A stretch of 64,000 nt of DNA from the NCBI RefSeq assembly GCF_016900875.1, contig NZ_JAFEUM010000001.1, positions 1-64,000 of the forward strand, in the 5' to 3' direction. The first letter of the stretch is position 1, and each line of letters begins with the position of its first letter. The position numbers and the translations under genes are program-made. Of this stretch, positions 1-7,716 are shown piece by piece. This DNA comes from Vibrio ulleungensis. GTDB lineage: Bacteria > Pseudomonadota > Gammaproteobacteria > Enterobacterales > Vibrionaceae. The notes beneath the pieces were generated by a model that worked only from the letters and a program-made list of their open reading frames with translations, ran no database searches and was not told the origin of the DNA.

Positions 1-52
1 TGTGGAATGTATTTTTACCTAGGTCAATACCAATGATATGAGCTGTTGACAT
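1..52 (-). mobile_element. IS110-family transposase, N-terminal fragment cut by window edge
   Basis: Reading leftwards from an ATG at 52, the 17 visible codons give MSTAHIIGIDLGKNTFH, the typical start of an IS110-type DEDD transposase/recombinase; the Asp in GIDLGK is the first catalytic acidic residue of the RuvC-like fold. A good ribosome binding site (AAGGAAGG) lies about 8 bases before the ATG. The rest of the element lies outside the window, so its completeness cannot be judged. IS110 elements usually lack clear terminal inverted repeats, so I cannot place the right end of the insertion; it probably falls somewhere within 53-400. Confidence 0.8.
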
Positions 53-405
53 GGGACACCTTCCTTTGAGCGCTAAACATAGGTTAAGTTTAGCTGTGAA
101 GAGGGACGTACCATCTCATTAAATGAGTCAGAGCGGGATTAACTTAATAGTTAAACTGGAGTTCAAATTACTTCTAGTCATGCTAAGACCTGTAGCTATG
201 AGGATCTGTTCAACTAACCCAACACATTTTGGTAGAACTAGGAAATCCATCATTAGCCCTTGCGGATTCACTGGTATGCATTTAACGGATATCAGTTATA
301 AGAACATATAATTTTTACTCATCGATACTTTTGGTTAAATTCTGTCCGTCAGCGAGTTTAAAAGGAATTACGACTTGTTTATTTATAATTATGAGGGTAA
401 TTCAA
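53..405. other. Intergenic region between IS110 element and Ter cluster
   Basis: About 350 bases that should hold the non-coding end of the IS110 element, its junction with host DNA and the promoter of the Ter cluster. No convincing gene: the one open frame on the plus strand (123-311) has no ribosome binding site and an unconvincing composition. An AT-rich stretch just before 406 ends in GAGGG, the ribosome binding site of the first ter gene. Confidence 0.4.
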
Positions 406-1011
406 ATGGCAATTTCTTTAGTCAAAGGACAAAAGATCAGTCTTGAAAAATCAGACGGTCAGCAACTCACTAACATCTGTGTTGGCGTTAACTGGGGCGC
501 AATCATGGAGCGCAATTTCTTAGGTCGCAGTAAAGCGGTGGCTGTCGATCTTGATGCGTCAGCAATCACGTTTGATGTTAATAGTAACGTTCTAGATGTT
601 GTATATTTCGGTAAGCTATCAGCGCAAGGTATCCAGCATTCAGGCGATGATCTTGTTGGTGATGTTGGCGGTGATGACGGCTTAGATAATGAAATCATTG
701 ATGTTCGCTTAAATCAATTGCCAAGCAATGTTGATAAAATTGCTTTTGTTCTGAATTCATTTAATCGTCAAGATTTCAAAAATATTCCATTCGCTTCTAT
801 CCCTGTGTTTGAAGGAAGCATGACACATATAGACAAGGTTCACGCTCAATTTGATATTGCAAATGATCCCAAATTTGCAGGTTCAGTTTCTATGGTGCTT
901 GCGAAAATGTATAAGCATAACGGTAACTGGAAACTTGCCGCAATTGGTGAAGTCACCCGTGACCAAAGTCTTGAAAATACCGTAGCTACGGTTCAAAACG
1001 CTTACATCTAA
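406..1011 (+). CDS. TerD-domain stress protein, divergent (TerX/TerZ-like)
   Basis: A 201-residue protein starting MAISLVKGQKISLEK, the usual opening of TerD-domain proteins. I chose the ATG at 406 over the upstream start because GAGGG sits 8 bases before it and the domain begins there. The domain keeps the VDLDAS strand and an acid-rich loop (GDVGGDDGLDNE), equivalent to the calcium-binding loops of TerD, but lacks the canonical [13 protein letters not shown] loop of the two paralogues downstream. TerD-domain proteins belong to the tellurite, phage and colicin resistance (ter) stress system and are thought to form a metal-binding complex at the inner membrane. The stop is only 15 bases before the cation exchanger gene, so the two are very likely co-transcribed. 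Subtype is uncertain. Confidence 0.85.
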   Translation: MAISLVKGQKISLEKSDGQQLTNICVGVNWGAIMERNFLGRSKAVAVDLDASAITFDVNSNVLDVVYFGKLSAQGIQHSGDDLVGDVGGDDGLDNEIIDVRLNQLPSNVDKIAFVLNSFNRQDFKNIPFASIPVFEGSMTHIDKVHAQFDIANDPKFAGSVSMVLAKMYKHNGNWKLAAIGEVTRDQSLENTVATVQNAYI

Positions 1012-1026
1012 GTAGGAATCAAAGTC

Positions 1027-2109
1027 ATGGTTGAAATCCTAATTCCTTTTTTGGCGATCATCTCGTCATGTTACTTATTAAAATACTCGTGTGATACATT
1101 CGAGCAATCTGCGGCTTATCTTGGGAGAAAGCTTCCACCTGGTATTAAAGGGGCGACAGTTAATGCAGTTGGCTCATCAATGCCTGAAATGTTTGTCGTG
1201 ATCAGTTTCCTGTTCTGGTTCAATGATCCAGACATGGTAATGGTAGGTCTTGGTGTAACGGCTGGCTCAGCAATTTTTAACGGCTGTGTTATTCCTGCAC
1301 TGTCTATTTTGATGGCAAAAGATGAAAACGGTAAATCAGTTAGTGCTATCTCTCTAGATAAAGGCAGCTTACTACGTGATGTTTTCTGGGTGCTTTCGGC
1401 AGAAATTATGCTTGTCGTATTCCTCGGCTTCTCTCAGATGACCCTATGGATGGCATTGGCGCTTAACGCTTGTTATTTAGGTTACGCAATTCACTTATAT
1501 GTCGATTCTAAGCGCAACTCGGATAGTGTTGATGAAGAAGAATATGAGTATGAAGAGATCAAATCTCGTGGCTTTTTCATTAACATACTTACTTTTAACT
1601 TCAATGCATTGCTCTTTAAAAATAAAGAATTTAGTTTAGCTCGTGCTATTGCTGTGTTGTCACTATCAATTATTGTGATTGCAAGCGCATCTCACTTATT
1701 AGCAGATGGTGTGATTGATACAGCAGATGTGCTTGGTGTTCCAGACTTCTTTGCAGGCTTAATTTTCGGTGCGGCGGCTTCATCGATACCTGATCTTATC
1801 TTGTCAGTGAAAGATGCGAAAAATGGTGACTATGAAGATGCGGTAGCAAATCCACTAGCATCAAATACATTCGATACGACTGTAGCATTTGCATTACCGC
1901 TTTGTGTTTGGTTTTTGCTTAACGGTAAAACAGAGCTGGCTATGCAAACAGGTGAAGATTTAAACATCTTACGCTGGTCAATCATCGGTATTACGGTTGC
2001 AGTAGCTTGTAGTCTTCTATTCAATCATAAAAAAGTTACAAAGAGCATTGCGTTCTTACTTCTAACTATCTTCGCTGCTTGGGCAGGAAGTATGTTCTAC
2101 ATCATCTAA
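1027..2109 (+). CDS. CaCA-family cation (Na+/Ca2+-type) exchanger in ter cluster
   Basis: A 360-residue, highly hydrophobic protein with the two inverted alpha-repeats of calcium/cation antiporters: GSSMPEMF near residue 50 and GAAASSIPDLILS near residue 245, followed by NPLASNTFD. An acidic, hydrophilic loop (DEEEYEYEEIK, about residue 170) separates the two membrane halves, as in NCX/YrbG-type exchangers. It probably moves Ca2+ or another cation across the inner membrane in exchange for Na+ or H+. It lies between TerD-domain genes, where other ter clusters carry the membrane protein TerC. Since TerD folds bind calcium, a role in setting the metal level sensed by TerD is plausible but inferred. 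Confidence 0.88.
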   Translation: MVEILIPFLAIISSCYLLKYSCDTFEQSAAYLGRKLPPGIKGATVNAVGSSMPEMFVVISFLFWFNDPDMVMVGLGVTAGSAIFNGCVIPALSILMAKDENGKSVSAISLDKGSLLRDVFWVLSAEIMLVVFLGFSQMTLWMALALNACYLGYAIHLYVDSKRNSDSVDEEEYEYEEIKSRGFFINILTFNFNALLFKNKEFSLARAIAVLSLSIIVIASASHLLADGVIDTADVLGVPDFFAGLIFGAAASSIPDLILSVKDAKNGDYEDAVANPLASNTFDTTVAFALPLCVWFLLNGKTELAMQTGEDLNILRWSIIGITVAVACSLLFNHKKVTKSIAFLLLTIFAAWAGSMFYII

Positions 2110-2113
2110 AGTC

Positions 2114-2133
2114 GATAGGCGGTAACGCCTATC
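2114..2133 (+). other. Intercistronic hairpin in ter operon
   Basis: A perfect 8-bp stem (GATAGGCG/CGCCTATC) with a GTAA tetraloop lies in the 63-base gap between the exchanger and the first terD. No T-run follows, so it is more likely an mRNA processing or stability element than a full terminator. Confidence 0.5.
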
Positions 2134-2172
2134 CATATAACACTTTAATTAAATTACGAGAGAGAAATTATA

Positions 2173-2748
2173 ATGGCTGTATCACTTCAAAAAGGTGGCA
2201 ACGTATCACTAGAAAAAGCGGCACCTGGAATGACTAAGTTGGTTTTAGGTCTTGGCTGGGATGCTCGTGTCACAGATGGTGCTGAGTTTGATTTAGACGC
2301 AAGTGCCTTCATGTTGAATGAGCAAGGCAAGGTTACCAATGACAATGGTTTTGTTTTTTATAATAACACGTTGTCTCAGTGTGGCTCTGTTAATCATAAA
2401 GGCGACAACCGTACTGGCGAGGGTGATGGTGACGATGAATCAATTGAAATTGATTTATCAAAAGTTCCTGCTGACATCTCTAAGGTTTCTGTTGGTGTAA
2501 CTATTCATGAAGCTGGTGCTAACAACCAAAACTTTGGTCAAATCTCAAATGCATTCATCCGAATCGTCAATGCTGAAACTAATGTTGAAGTGGCTCGTTA
2601 CGACTTGTCAGAAGATTACTCAACTGAGACCGCCCTATTGTTCGGTGAAGTCTATAAGCATAACGGTGAGTGGAAATTCAAAGCAGTAGGTCAGGGCTTT
2701 GAAGGCGGTCTTGCACCAATGGCACGTAACTACGGCATCAATATTTAA
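2173..2748 (+). CDS. terD: TerD family tellurite-resistance/stress protein, copy 1
   Basis: A 191-residue, single-domain TerD protein, the normal family length. It shows the opening [20 protein letters not shown], the strand [10 protein letters not shown], the acid loop [13 protein letters not shown] (the calcium-binding site characterised in TerD), and the ending [29 protein letters not shown] precedes the ATG. The product is cytoplasmic or peripheral to the membrane. In known ter systems TerD works with TerA, B, C, E and Z in resistance to tellurite, oxidative agents, pore-forming colicins and some phages; only TerD-domain proteins are visible here. It is followed after 34 bases by a close paralogue. 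Confidence 0.93.
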   Translation: MAVSLQKGGNVSLEKAAPGMTKLVLGLGWDARVTDGAEFDLDASAFMLNEQGKVTNDNGFVFYNNTLSQCGSVNHKGDNRTGEGDGDDESIEIDLSKVPADISKVSVGVTIHEAGANNQNFGQISNAFIRIVNAETNVEVARYDLSEDYSTETALLFGEVYKHNGEWKFKAVGQGFEGGLAPMARNYGINI

Positions 2749-2782
2749 TCATCGTTCTCAATTTTATAAGAAGGTATATCAA

Positions 2783-3358
2783 ATGGCTGTTTCTTTACAA
2801 AAAGGCGGTAATGTTTCTTTAGACAAAGCTGCACCAGGAATGACGAAACTTGTTTTAGGCTTGGGTTGGGATGCTCGTGCAACAGATGGTGCTGATTTTG
2901 ATTTGGATGCGAGTGCATTCATGCTAGATGCTCAAGGCAAAGTTAAAAGCGACAACGGTTTTGTATTTTATAACAACCTTGTTTCTGAGTGTGGCTCTGT
3001 AAACCATGATGGTGATAACCGTACTGGCGAGGGTGATGGTGACGATGAAACCATTCGAGTTGATTTAGCAAAAGTGCCTGCTGATATTAGCAAAGTTTCA
3101 ATCGGCGTAACAATTCACGAAGCGCAGCAAAGAATGCAGAACTTCGGTCAAGTTTCAAATGCGTTCATCCGTATTGTAAACGCTGATACAAATGTTGAAG
3201 TTGCTCGTTACGATCTATCAGAGGACTACTCTGTTGAAACTGCTCTGTTGTTCGGTGAAGTTTACCGTCACAACGGCGAGTGGAAGTTTAAGGCTATCGG
3301 TCAAGGTTTCCAAGGCGGCCTAGCACCTATGGCTCGTAACTACGGAATTAACGTATAA
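2783..3358 (+). CDS. TerD family tellurite-resistance/stress protein, copy 2 (TerE-like)
   Basis: A 191-residue TerD-domain protein that aligns without gaps to the copy immediately upstream and keeps the FDLDASAF and [13 protein letters not shown] metal loops. The clearest difference is at [13 protein letters not shown], where copy 1 has [14 protein letters not shown] start it at the ATG at 2783 (ribosome binding site AAGAAGG), not at the upstream in-frame ATG, which lies inside copy 1. It is either the TerE position of a reduced ter operon or a recent terD duplication. A stem-loop followed by a T-run lies just downstream. Confidence 0.92.
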   Translation: MAVSLQKGGNVSLDKAAPGMTKLVLGLGWDARATDGADFDLDASAFMLDAQGKVKSDNGFVFYNNLVSECGSVNHDGDNRTGEGDGDDETIRVDLAKVPADISKVSIGVTIHEAQQRMQNFGQVSNAFIRIVNADTNVEVARYDLSEDYSVETALLFGEVYRHNGEWKFKAIGQGFQGGLAPMARNYGINV

Positions 3359-3369
3359 AAGAACCCTCA

Positions 3370-3402
3370 GGCTAGGAAGATGGATTTACCTAGCCGCTTT
3401 TC
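3370..3402 (+). terminator. Probable terminator or attenuator after second terD
   Basis: A 7-bp perfect stem GGCTAGG/CCTAGCC with a 12-base loop, followed by GCTTTTCC. It lies 11 bases after the second terD stop and may end or weaken ter transcription before the GIY-YIG/SH3b gene. Confidence 0.5.
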
Positions 3403-3439
3403 CTATGGAAGCCCTTTCTAGAGTTATTAGGTTAAAGTT

Positions 3440-4195
3440 ATGTCTCGTGGTGAAGCGCAAATCATTCGTTTAGTTTTTCAATTAATGGGCTTTATGATCA
3501 CAGCAGGTTTTCAAGCCCTTGCCTTCGTTTTCTCAGTATGTATTCCTGGGTTAAGTGGTCAAAGAAGAATGCGATCAGGCGATAGTGGTTGGGTCTATGT
3601 TATCTCCAATCCTAGCTTACCTGGAATGGTCAAGATTGGAATGACAACACGACATGATTATCAAACGAGAATAAATGAGTTAAACCGATCTACTTCTATT
3701 CCTACACCATTTAGAGTCGAGTTTGTACATCCTTGTCAAGATCCACTAGGTTTAGAGCAAAAACTTCATCAAATCTATTCGGGCTATAGAGTCAATAATC
3801 GCAGAGAATTTTTTAGCATTTCACCTCATGAAGTAAAGCAGAAGATAGAGCAAATAGATAATGTTGTTGAAAGTAACTTCTTCAACTTTAAAGCAATAGG
3901 TTTCTTTGCCATCGCCTTTATTATCATTGTTGGAATTGCAAATTCCGGTTCGGATTACAATCGCTCAGAAACGGTAAACGCTACTAAAACTCAAATAGTA
4001 CAAAAAAAGTACGTGGTAACAGCAAACAGTCTAAATGTTAGGTCGGCTGCTAGCACCAATAGCTCAGTCGTCAATGAATTAACTAAGAATCAAAAAGTGA
4101 ACGTTATTGATATTGAAGGCACTTGGTCTTTGGTTGCTTCAGATAACATAAAAGGGTGGGTGGCATCTAAATATCTTAAATACACACCTAGTTAA
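3440..4195 (+). CDS. Membrane protein with T5orf172/MUG113 (GIY-YIG-like) domain and C-terminal SH3b domain
   Basis: 251 residues in four parts. (1) A hydrophobic N-terminal helix at about 8-35. (2) A T5orf172/MUG113-type GIY-YIG domain at about 50-135: VYVISNPSLPGMVKIGMTT, then an Arg in RINELNR, the metal-ligand-type Glu in GLEQKLHQIY, and NRREFFSI. (3) A transmembrane helix at about 155-172 (GFFAIAFIIIVGIA). (4) A bacterial SH3 domain at about 190-248, with NSLNVRSAASTNSSVV and GWVASKYLKY. The family includes probable DNA-processing nucleases, while SH3b domains usually bind cell-wall peptides. If both helices cross the membrane, the two domains could lie on opposite faces or the same face, depending on topology. 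It follows the ter genes in the same direction. The function is unknown; the nuclease activity is inferred from motifs only. Confidence 0.8.
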   Translation: MSRGEAQIIRLVFQLMGFMITAGFQALAFVFSVCIPGLSGQRRMRSGDSGWVYVISNPSLPGMVKIGMTTRHDYQTRINELNRSTSIPTPFRVEFVHPCQDPLGLEQKLHQIYSGYRVNNRREFFSISPHEVKQKIEQIDNVVESNFFNFKAIGFFAIAFIIIVGIANSGSDYNRSETVNATKTQIVQKKYVVTANSLNVRSAASTNSSVVNELTKNQKVNVIDIEGTWSLVASDNIKGWVASKYLKYTPS

Positions 4196-4356
4196 TTACC
4201 TTCCAATTCCACTGTTGTCATGAACTATTGACTGTTTGATTGCTTATATTAGCCTACTGTCGAATTTGTCAAAGTTCATTTCGTTTCAAATGACGGGTCG
4301 TAACTCACTTTTGTCCAATAGCTCGCTAGATATTGATCAAAATATACTACTCCCTG

Positions 4357-4378
4357 ACGCCAACGATAACGTTGGCGT
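4357..4378. other. Perfect hairpin between convergent genes (possible terminator)
   Basis: A 9-bp perfect inverted repeat ACGCCAACG/CGTTGGCGT with an ATAA loop, between the plus-strand SH3b gene and the minus-strand lipoprotein gene. T-runs are weak on both sides, so termination is likely but not certain. Confidence 0.45.
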
Positions 4379-4408
4379 TGTTGTCTACGTAGAATAGAAT
4401 AGTGTCAG

Positions 4409-4873
4409 CTACTGCGCCTTTTCTGCCTCATGGGCAGCTCTTGCCCACTGGTCAAACGCCTGCGGATCATTATGGCTTTGTTCAACAGACACAATGACAA
4501 TAAACTTGTCTGTCTGACATATCCTCTTCACCCCTATCGCATAAGTGCTGGTGTATAAGCCCGTGTCGTTATTGATACAGTAATCATCCTCCGCACGGCC
4601 ACCAGACAATGCACAGGCCTTTTTAAACGCTGTTGGGACATCCATGAACGATTCAATGCAAACATTGGCGTCAACACGGGAAAAGCCTTTTTCGTTGATC
4701 ACGATGGGACTTACAGTGCCACTGAGTGGGTCGAGCATCAGTTGTATATCGTGAGCGATTGAGCCATCAAACTCAGCCACTTCGTTATTAGAAATATTAG
4801 AACAGGCAACAAGGCCAAGAGTCAGTGCGCATACGGCGGCTACCTTGCCACCTAGCGTGATTTTTTTAAGCAT
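4409..4873 (-). CDS. Predicted lipoprotein of unknown function
   Basis: A 154-residue protein with a lipoprotein signal: MLKK, a hydrophobic stretch, and the lipobox LGLVAC-S, so Cys at about 24 would be lipidated and the protein anchored facing the periplasm. The residue after Cys is Ser, which favours outer-membrane sorting. The mature part has four further Cys residues (NVCIES, KKACALS, DDYCIN, KRICQT) that could form two disulfides. No catalytic motif or known domain was recognised. It is monocistronic and convergent with the SH3b gene. Confidence 0.75.
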   Translation of the reverse strand: MLKKITLGGKVAAVCALTLGLVACSNISNNEVAEFDGSIAHDIQLMLDPLSGTVSPIVINEKGFSRVDANVCIESFMDVPTAFKKACALSGGRAEDDYCINNDTGLYTSTYAIGVKRICQTDKFIVIVSVEQSHNDPQAFDQWARAAHEAEKAQ

Positions 4874-5189
4874 AACTTTACAAAGGTTAATATATCCATA
4901 TATGAGCCTTGTATCTTATTGATTAGTAAAAACAAATAAAACTCAATTCTGCGTTTTTCTAATCACATCACACATTTTCTTCGTTCCACAATGATTCTTT
5001 TGATAGACGAAGGTTTTAATAATCTATGTTTCACTGATGGCACAAGACACTAATTAAGAAAATAGCAACTAATAAAGAATGGTTCGGAATTTCGGTTTCC
5101 AAAAGAAGACTATTCTTGAACGAAATCAAAGTCTTTAATCAACATTACCTATAGGTTGTTGAGACGGTATTTAGATCGGTACAAAGGAT
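4874..5189. other. Intergenic region, divergent promoters
   Basis: AT-rich stretch between the lipoprotein gene (leftward) and the S41 peptidase gene (rightward). It should contain both promoters. I see no gene, no repeat and no clear operator. Confidence 0.4.
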
Positions 5190-6518
5190 ATGGACGATTT
5201 AACCCTAGAAGACAAGATTTATGGCTTGTCTGAATTTTGGAAAACCGCTTGCTATAACTTCGTTTATTTCGACAAGATTCCAGATCTCAATTTTGATGAT
5301 GCCTACCGCAGTTATATCCCCAAAGTTATCGCTACAACAGATACCTACTCCTATTACCGACTATTACAGCAGTTTTGCGCGTTGCTAAAGGATGGTCACA
5401 CCAACGTATTTCTACCTGAAAAGCTGCAGCGAGATTTTCTTGGTCAACCTCCACTCACTCTCATCGAGCATTGCAACAACGCTGTGATCGTTGCGGTAGC
5501 AGAAAAAATTGCTAACGATATACCTGTTGGCTCAGTAATTAAAACCATCAATGATCGACCAGTAGACGACTACATCGCAAAGTATGTAATGCCTTATATT
5601 TCGGCATCGACTGAGCATGTACGAGTCAGTGAATCTTACGCTAAAGCTTTACAAGGGTTGGTTGATACTGAGGTTGAGTTTGAGGTTCTAACCCCGACAA
5701 ACATGTTTCGAAAATGTAAGCTAAAAAGGCAACCACTGGGCCCCCAACAAGCCTACCAACGTTTATCGTTACCCTCTGGTGGTGAAAGCCGTTTTAAACT
5801 ACAGAAGCTCGATTCAGATATCCTTTACATCGCTTTGAATAGCTTTGAGGACAAATCCATCCTAGACGATTTTGAACGTTCATTTCCCACAATTAAACAG
5901 TCAAAAGGGCTTATCCTCGATCTTAGATTCAATGGTGGAGGATCGACAACTATAGGTAATACTATATTGTCACACCTCATCGATAAACCTGTGCAAGGCG
6001 CATCGACCCAGTCTCGTCAACACATTGGAAACATGAGTGCCTATGCTCAAATCATGGAGCATGTAGATCTAAACTTACTTGATTCAGATTCACTGGCAAT
6101 GCTTGAAAAAATATCTCAATCACCACAGTACAATAAATGGACCAGCAGTGATGGGGATTGGCTTGAACCTGCCGAAGATACAAAAACAGACATTCCAATT
6201 TATGTACTGATAGGACACAACACCGCTTCTGCCGCAGAAGATTTTTTAGTGCAATTACGCTCTATTGACTATATCAAAACCGTAGGGAGTCCGTCGTTTG
6301 GCAGTACAGGCCAACCGCTGTTTGGTCAATTACCTGGTGGTGGAAGCTTTCGAGTATGTACTCTTAGGAATACCTACCCTGATGGAACCGAGTTTAATGG
6401 AGTAGGGATTCAACCTGACCTACCCTTCCTCCCAACGTTGAGCCAATTTCTGTCGGGACAAGATCATACACTGTTGTTCGCTTTAGAAGCGATTAGGTGT
6501 GAACTTGCTTCAACGTGA
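5190..6518 (+). CDS. S41-family peptidase (C-terminal processing/tricorn-type fold)
   Basis: A 442-residue protein with the S41 core: LILDLRFNGGGSTT at about 247 and GHNTASAAEDF at about 343, with the probable nucleophile Ser347. The N-terminal 200 residues contain the helical and possibly PDZ-like part usual in the family (LLKDGHTNVF; VGSVIKTINDRPVDDY resembles a PDZ strand). The C-terminal GVGIQPDLPF is also typical. The Lys of Ctp-type Ser/Lys dyads is not obvious, so it is closer to the IRBP/tricorn-like S41 group. No signal peptide is visible at this start, so it is probably cytoplasmic unless the start is misplaced. It stands alone; its substrate is unknown. Confidence 0.85.
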   Translation: MDDLTLEDKIYGLSEFWKTACYNFVYFDKIPDLNFDDAYRSYIPKVIATTDTYSYYRLLQQFCALLKDGHTNVFLPEKLQRDFLGQPPLTLIEHCNNAVIVAVAEKIANDIPVGSVIKTINDRPVDDYIAKYVMPYISASTEHVRVSESYAKALQGLVDTEVEFEVLTPTNMFRKCKLKRQPLGPQQAYQRLSLPSGGESRFKLQKLDSDILYIALNSFEDKSILDDFERSFPTIKQSKGLILDLRFNGGGSTTIGNTILSHLIDKPVQGASTQSRQHIGNMSAYAQIMEHVDLNLLDSDSLAMLEKISQSPQYNKWTSSDGDWLEPAEDTKTDIPIYVLIGHNTASAAEDFLVQLRSIDYIKTVGSPSFGSTGQPLFGQLPGGGSFRVCTLRNTYPDGTEFNGVGIQPDLPFLPTLSQFLSGQDHTLLFALEAIRCELAST

Positions 6519-6558
6519 GCACGAAACTTCAATTGCTAGGCACATCGATTCGGTGACA

Positions 6559-7308
6559 CTATTTGAATGGATTCGGACTATGCCCATGAATTAGCTCGCC
6601 CGTTCTTGGATGAGTAAAGTAAATATCACTGGCATGGAGCATTAAGCGCTGTGCCTGGCCTTCGATTTCAGAGCTGTCACCTTTACCGAAGCTATTGTAT
6701 AGATCACACCCCAATATCGGGTGACCAAACTCGAGGCTATGGATACGTAATTGATGAGTACGACCAGTAATTGGTGTGTATTGCACTAAGGTTCTAGCCG
6801 GGTTTTCTAAACGAGTGACAACCTGATAGTCACTGACCGCCCTTTTGCCCGTAGCGTCACAAATCTTCACACGGGGAAACAACGCCTTATCTTTGGCAAT
6901 GGGGGCCGATATTTGACCAGTGTCGGCTTCCACCCATCCATTAAGCATCGCCAAATAACGCTTTTTGACTGTTCTGTCCTGAAACTGTTTATTCAAACTT
7001 TTAGAGGCTGCGCTGTTTAGCCCCACCACCATGACGCCTGAAGTCCCTAAATCGAGTCGATGTGGTAATTTTGCGCTTGCATAAGCAGGGGTTGCTTTGT
7101 TCGTCGAGGTCGCGCACTGGCCATTCACCAAGCGATAATGGACAGAGTCCCAGTTGAGCGGGTTTTTACCCGATAGGCTTAGTAATCCACTGGGCTTATC
7201 GATCAGCAATATATCGTCATCTTGATAGAAGATCTCTACCCTTTCGACACATTCAGGTGCCACAAAGTTGTCAATAATTTCATTTTTTGCTAGGTCTAGA
7301 TTGGACAT
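6559..7308 (-). CDS. RluA-family RNA pseudouridine synthase
   Basis: 249 residues from the ATG at 7308 (MSNLDLAKNEI); a longer frame from a TTG at 7386 exists but its extra 26 residues do not resemble the family. Motifs: YQDDDILLIDKPSGLLSLSG, the catalytic-Asp motif HRLDLGTSGVMVV, KKRYLAMLNG, and the ending TGRTHQLRIHSLEFGHPILG followed by RLMLHA. Layout and length fit the RluA group, which converts uridines in 23S rRNA or tRNA to pseudouridine. Which rRNA or tRNA position it modifies cannot be read from the sequence. The catalytic motif reads LGTSG where RluA has MATSG, within family variation. Monocistronic. Confidence 0.88.
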   Translation of the reverse strand: MSNLDLAKNEIIDNFVAPECVERVEIFYQDDDILLIDKPSGLLSLSGKNPLNWDSVHYRLVNGQCATSTNKATPAYASAKLPHRLDLGTSGVMVVGLNSAASKSLNKQFQDRTVKKRYLAMLNGWVEADTGQISAPIAKDKALFPRVKICDATGKRAVSDYQVVTRLENPARTLVQYTPITGRTHQLRIHSLEFGHPILGCDLYNSFGKGDSSEIEGQAQRLMLHASDIYFTHPRTGELIHGHSPNPFK

Positions 7309-7716
7309 TGAGAGCGCCTGAAGAAAAAACGAGTGACAGTTATAGTACGGGCACGTTGAGTTGACCACTACTTTATCGGATAACAAGCCATGATTCTAAC
7401 GTGTAAGCTATTTGAATTGAATTAACCGCTACAACGCTCCGCAGGGTAATTTCCAACCGCCTTCCTGCGCCACTAAACGACTTAAGTGCAAAGGTAATAA
7501 GTCCAATATTCAGTCTTTACCTTCGTCGATAGAGGCAATGGTAAATACCACTAGAAGCATCAACCGCTTTAACATCGCTAAACCTGTTACTCACACTTTC
7601 CACCTGAAAAGGACGGATTTCATCCGTCATATCGAATTGTTGGTATTAAAAAATCGTCTATATGATGACCACAAGTTAAACAACACATCAACTTACTAAA
7701 ACCATTTGAGGTCATT
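7309..7716. other. Intergenic region upstream of C45 hydrolase gene
   Basis: About 400 bases carrying the leftward promoter of the pseudouridine synthase and the rightward promoter of the C45-type gene. GAGG sits 5-6 bases before the ATG at 7717. No gene or repeat recognised. Confidence 0.35.

Noticed and set aside
123..311. 62-codon plus-strand frame beside the IS110 start
   Set aside because: No ribosome binding site and unnatural composition; lies in the probable non-coding end of the IS element.
4290..4397. 35-codon frame MTGRNSLLSNSSLDIDQNIL before the lipoprotein gene
   Set aside because: It runs through the hairpin between convergent genes and has no supporting start signal; more likely chance.
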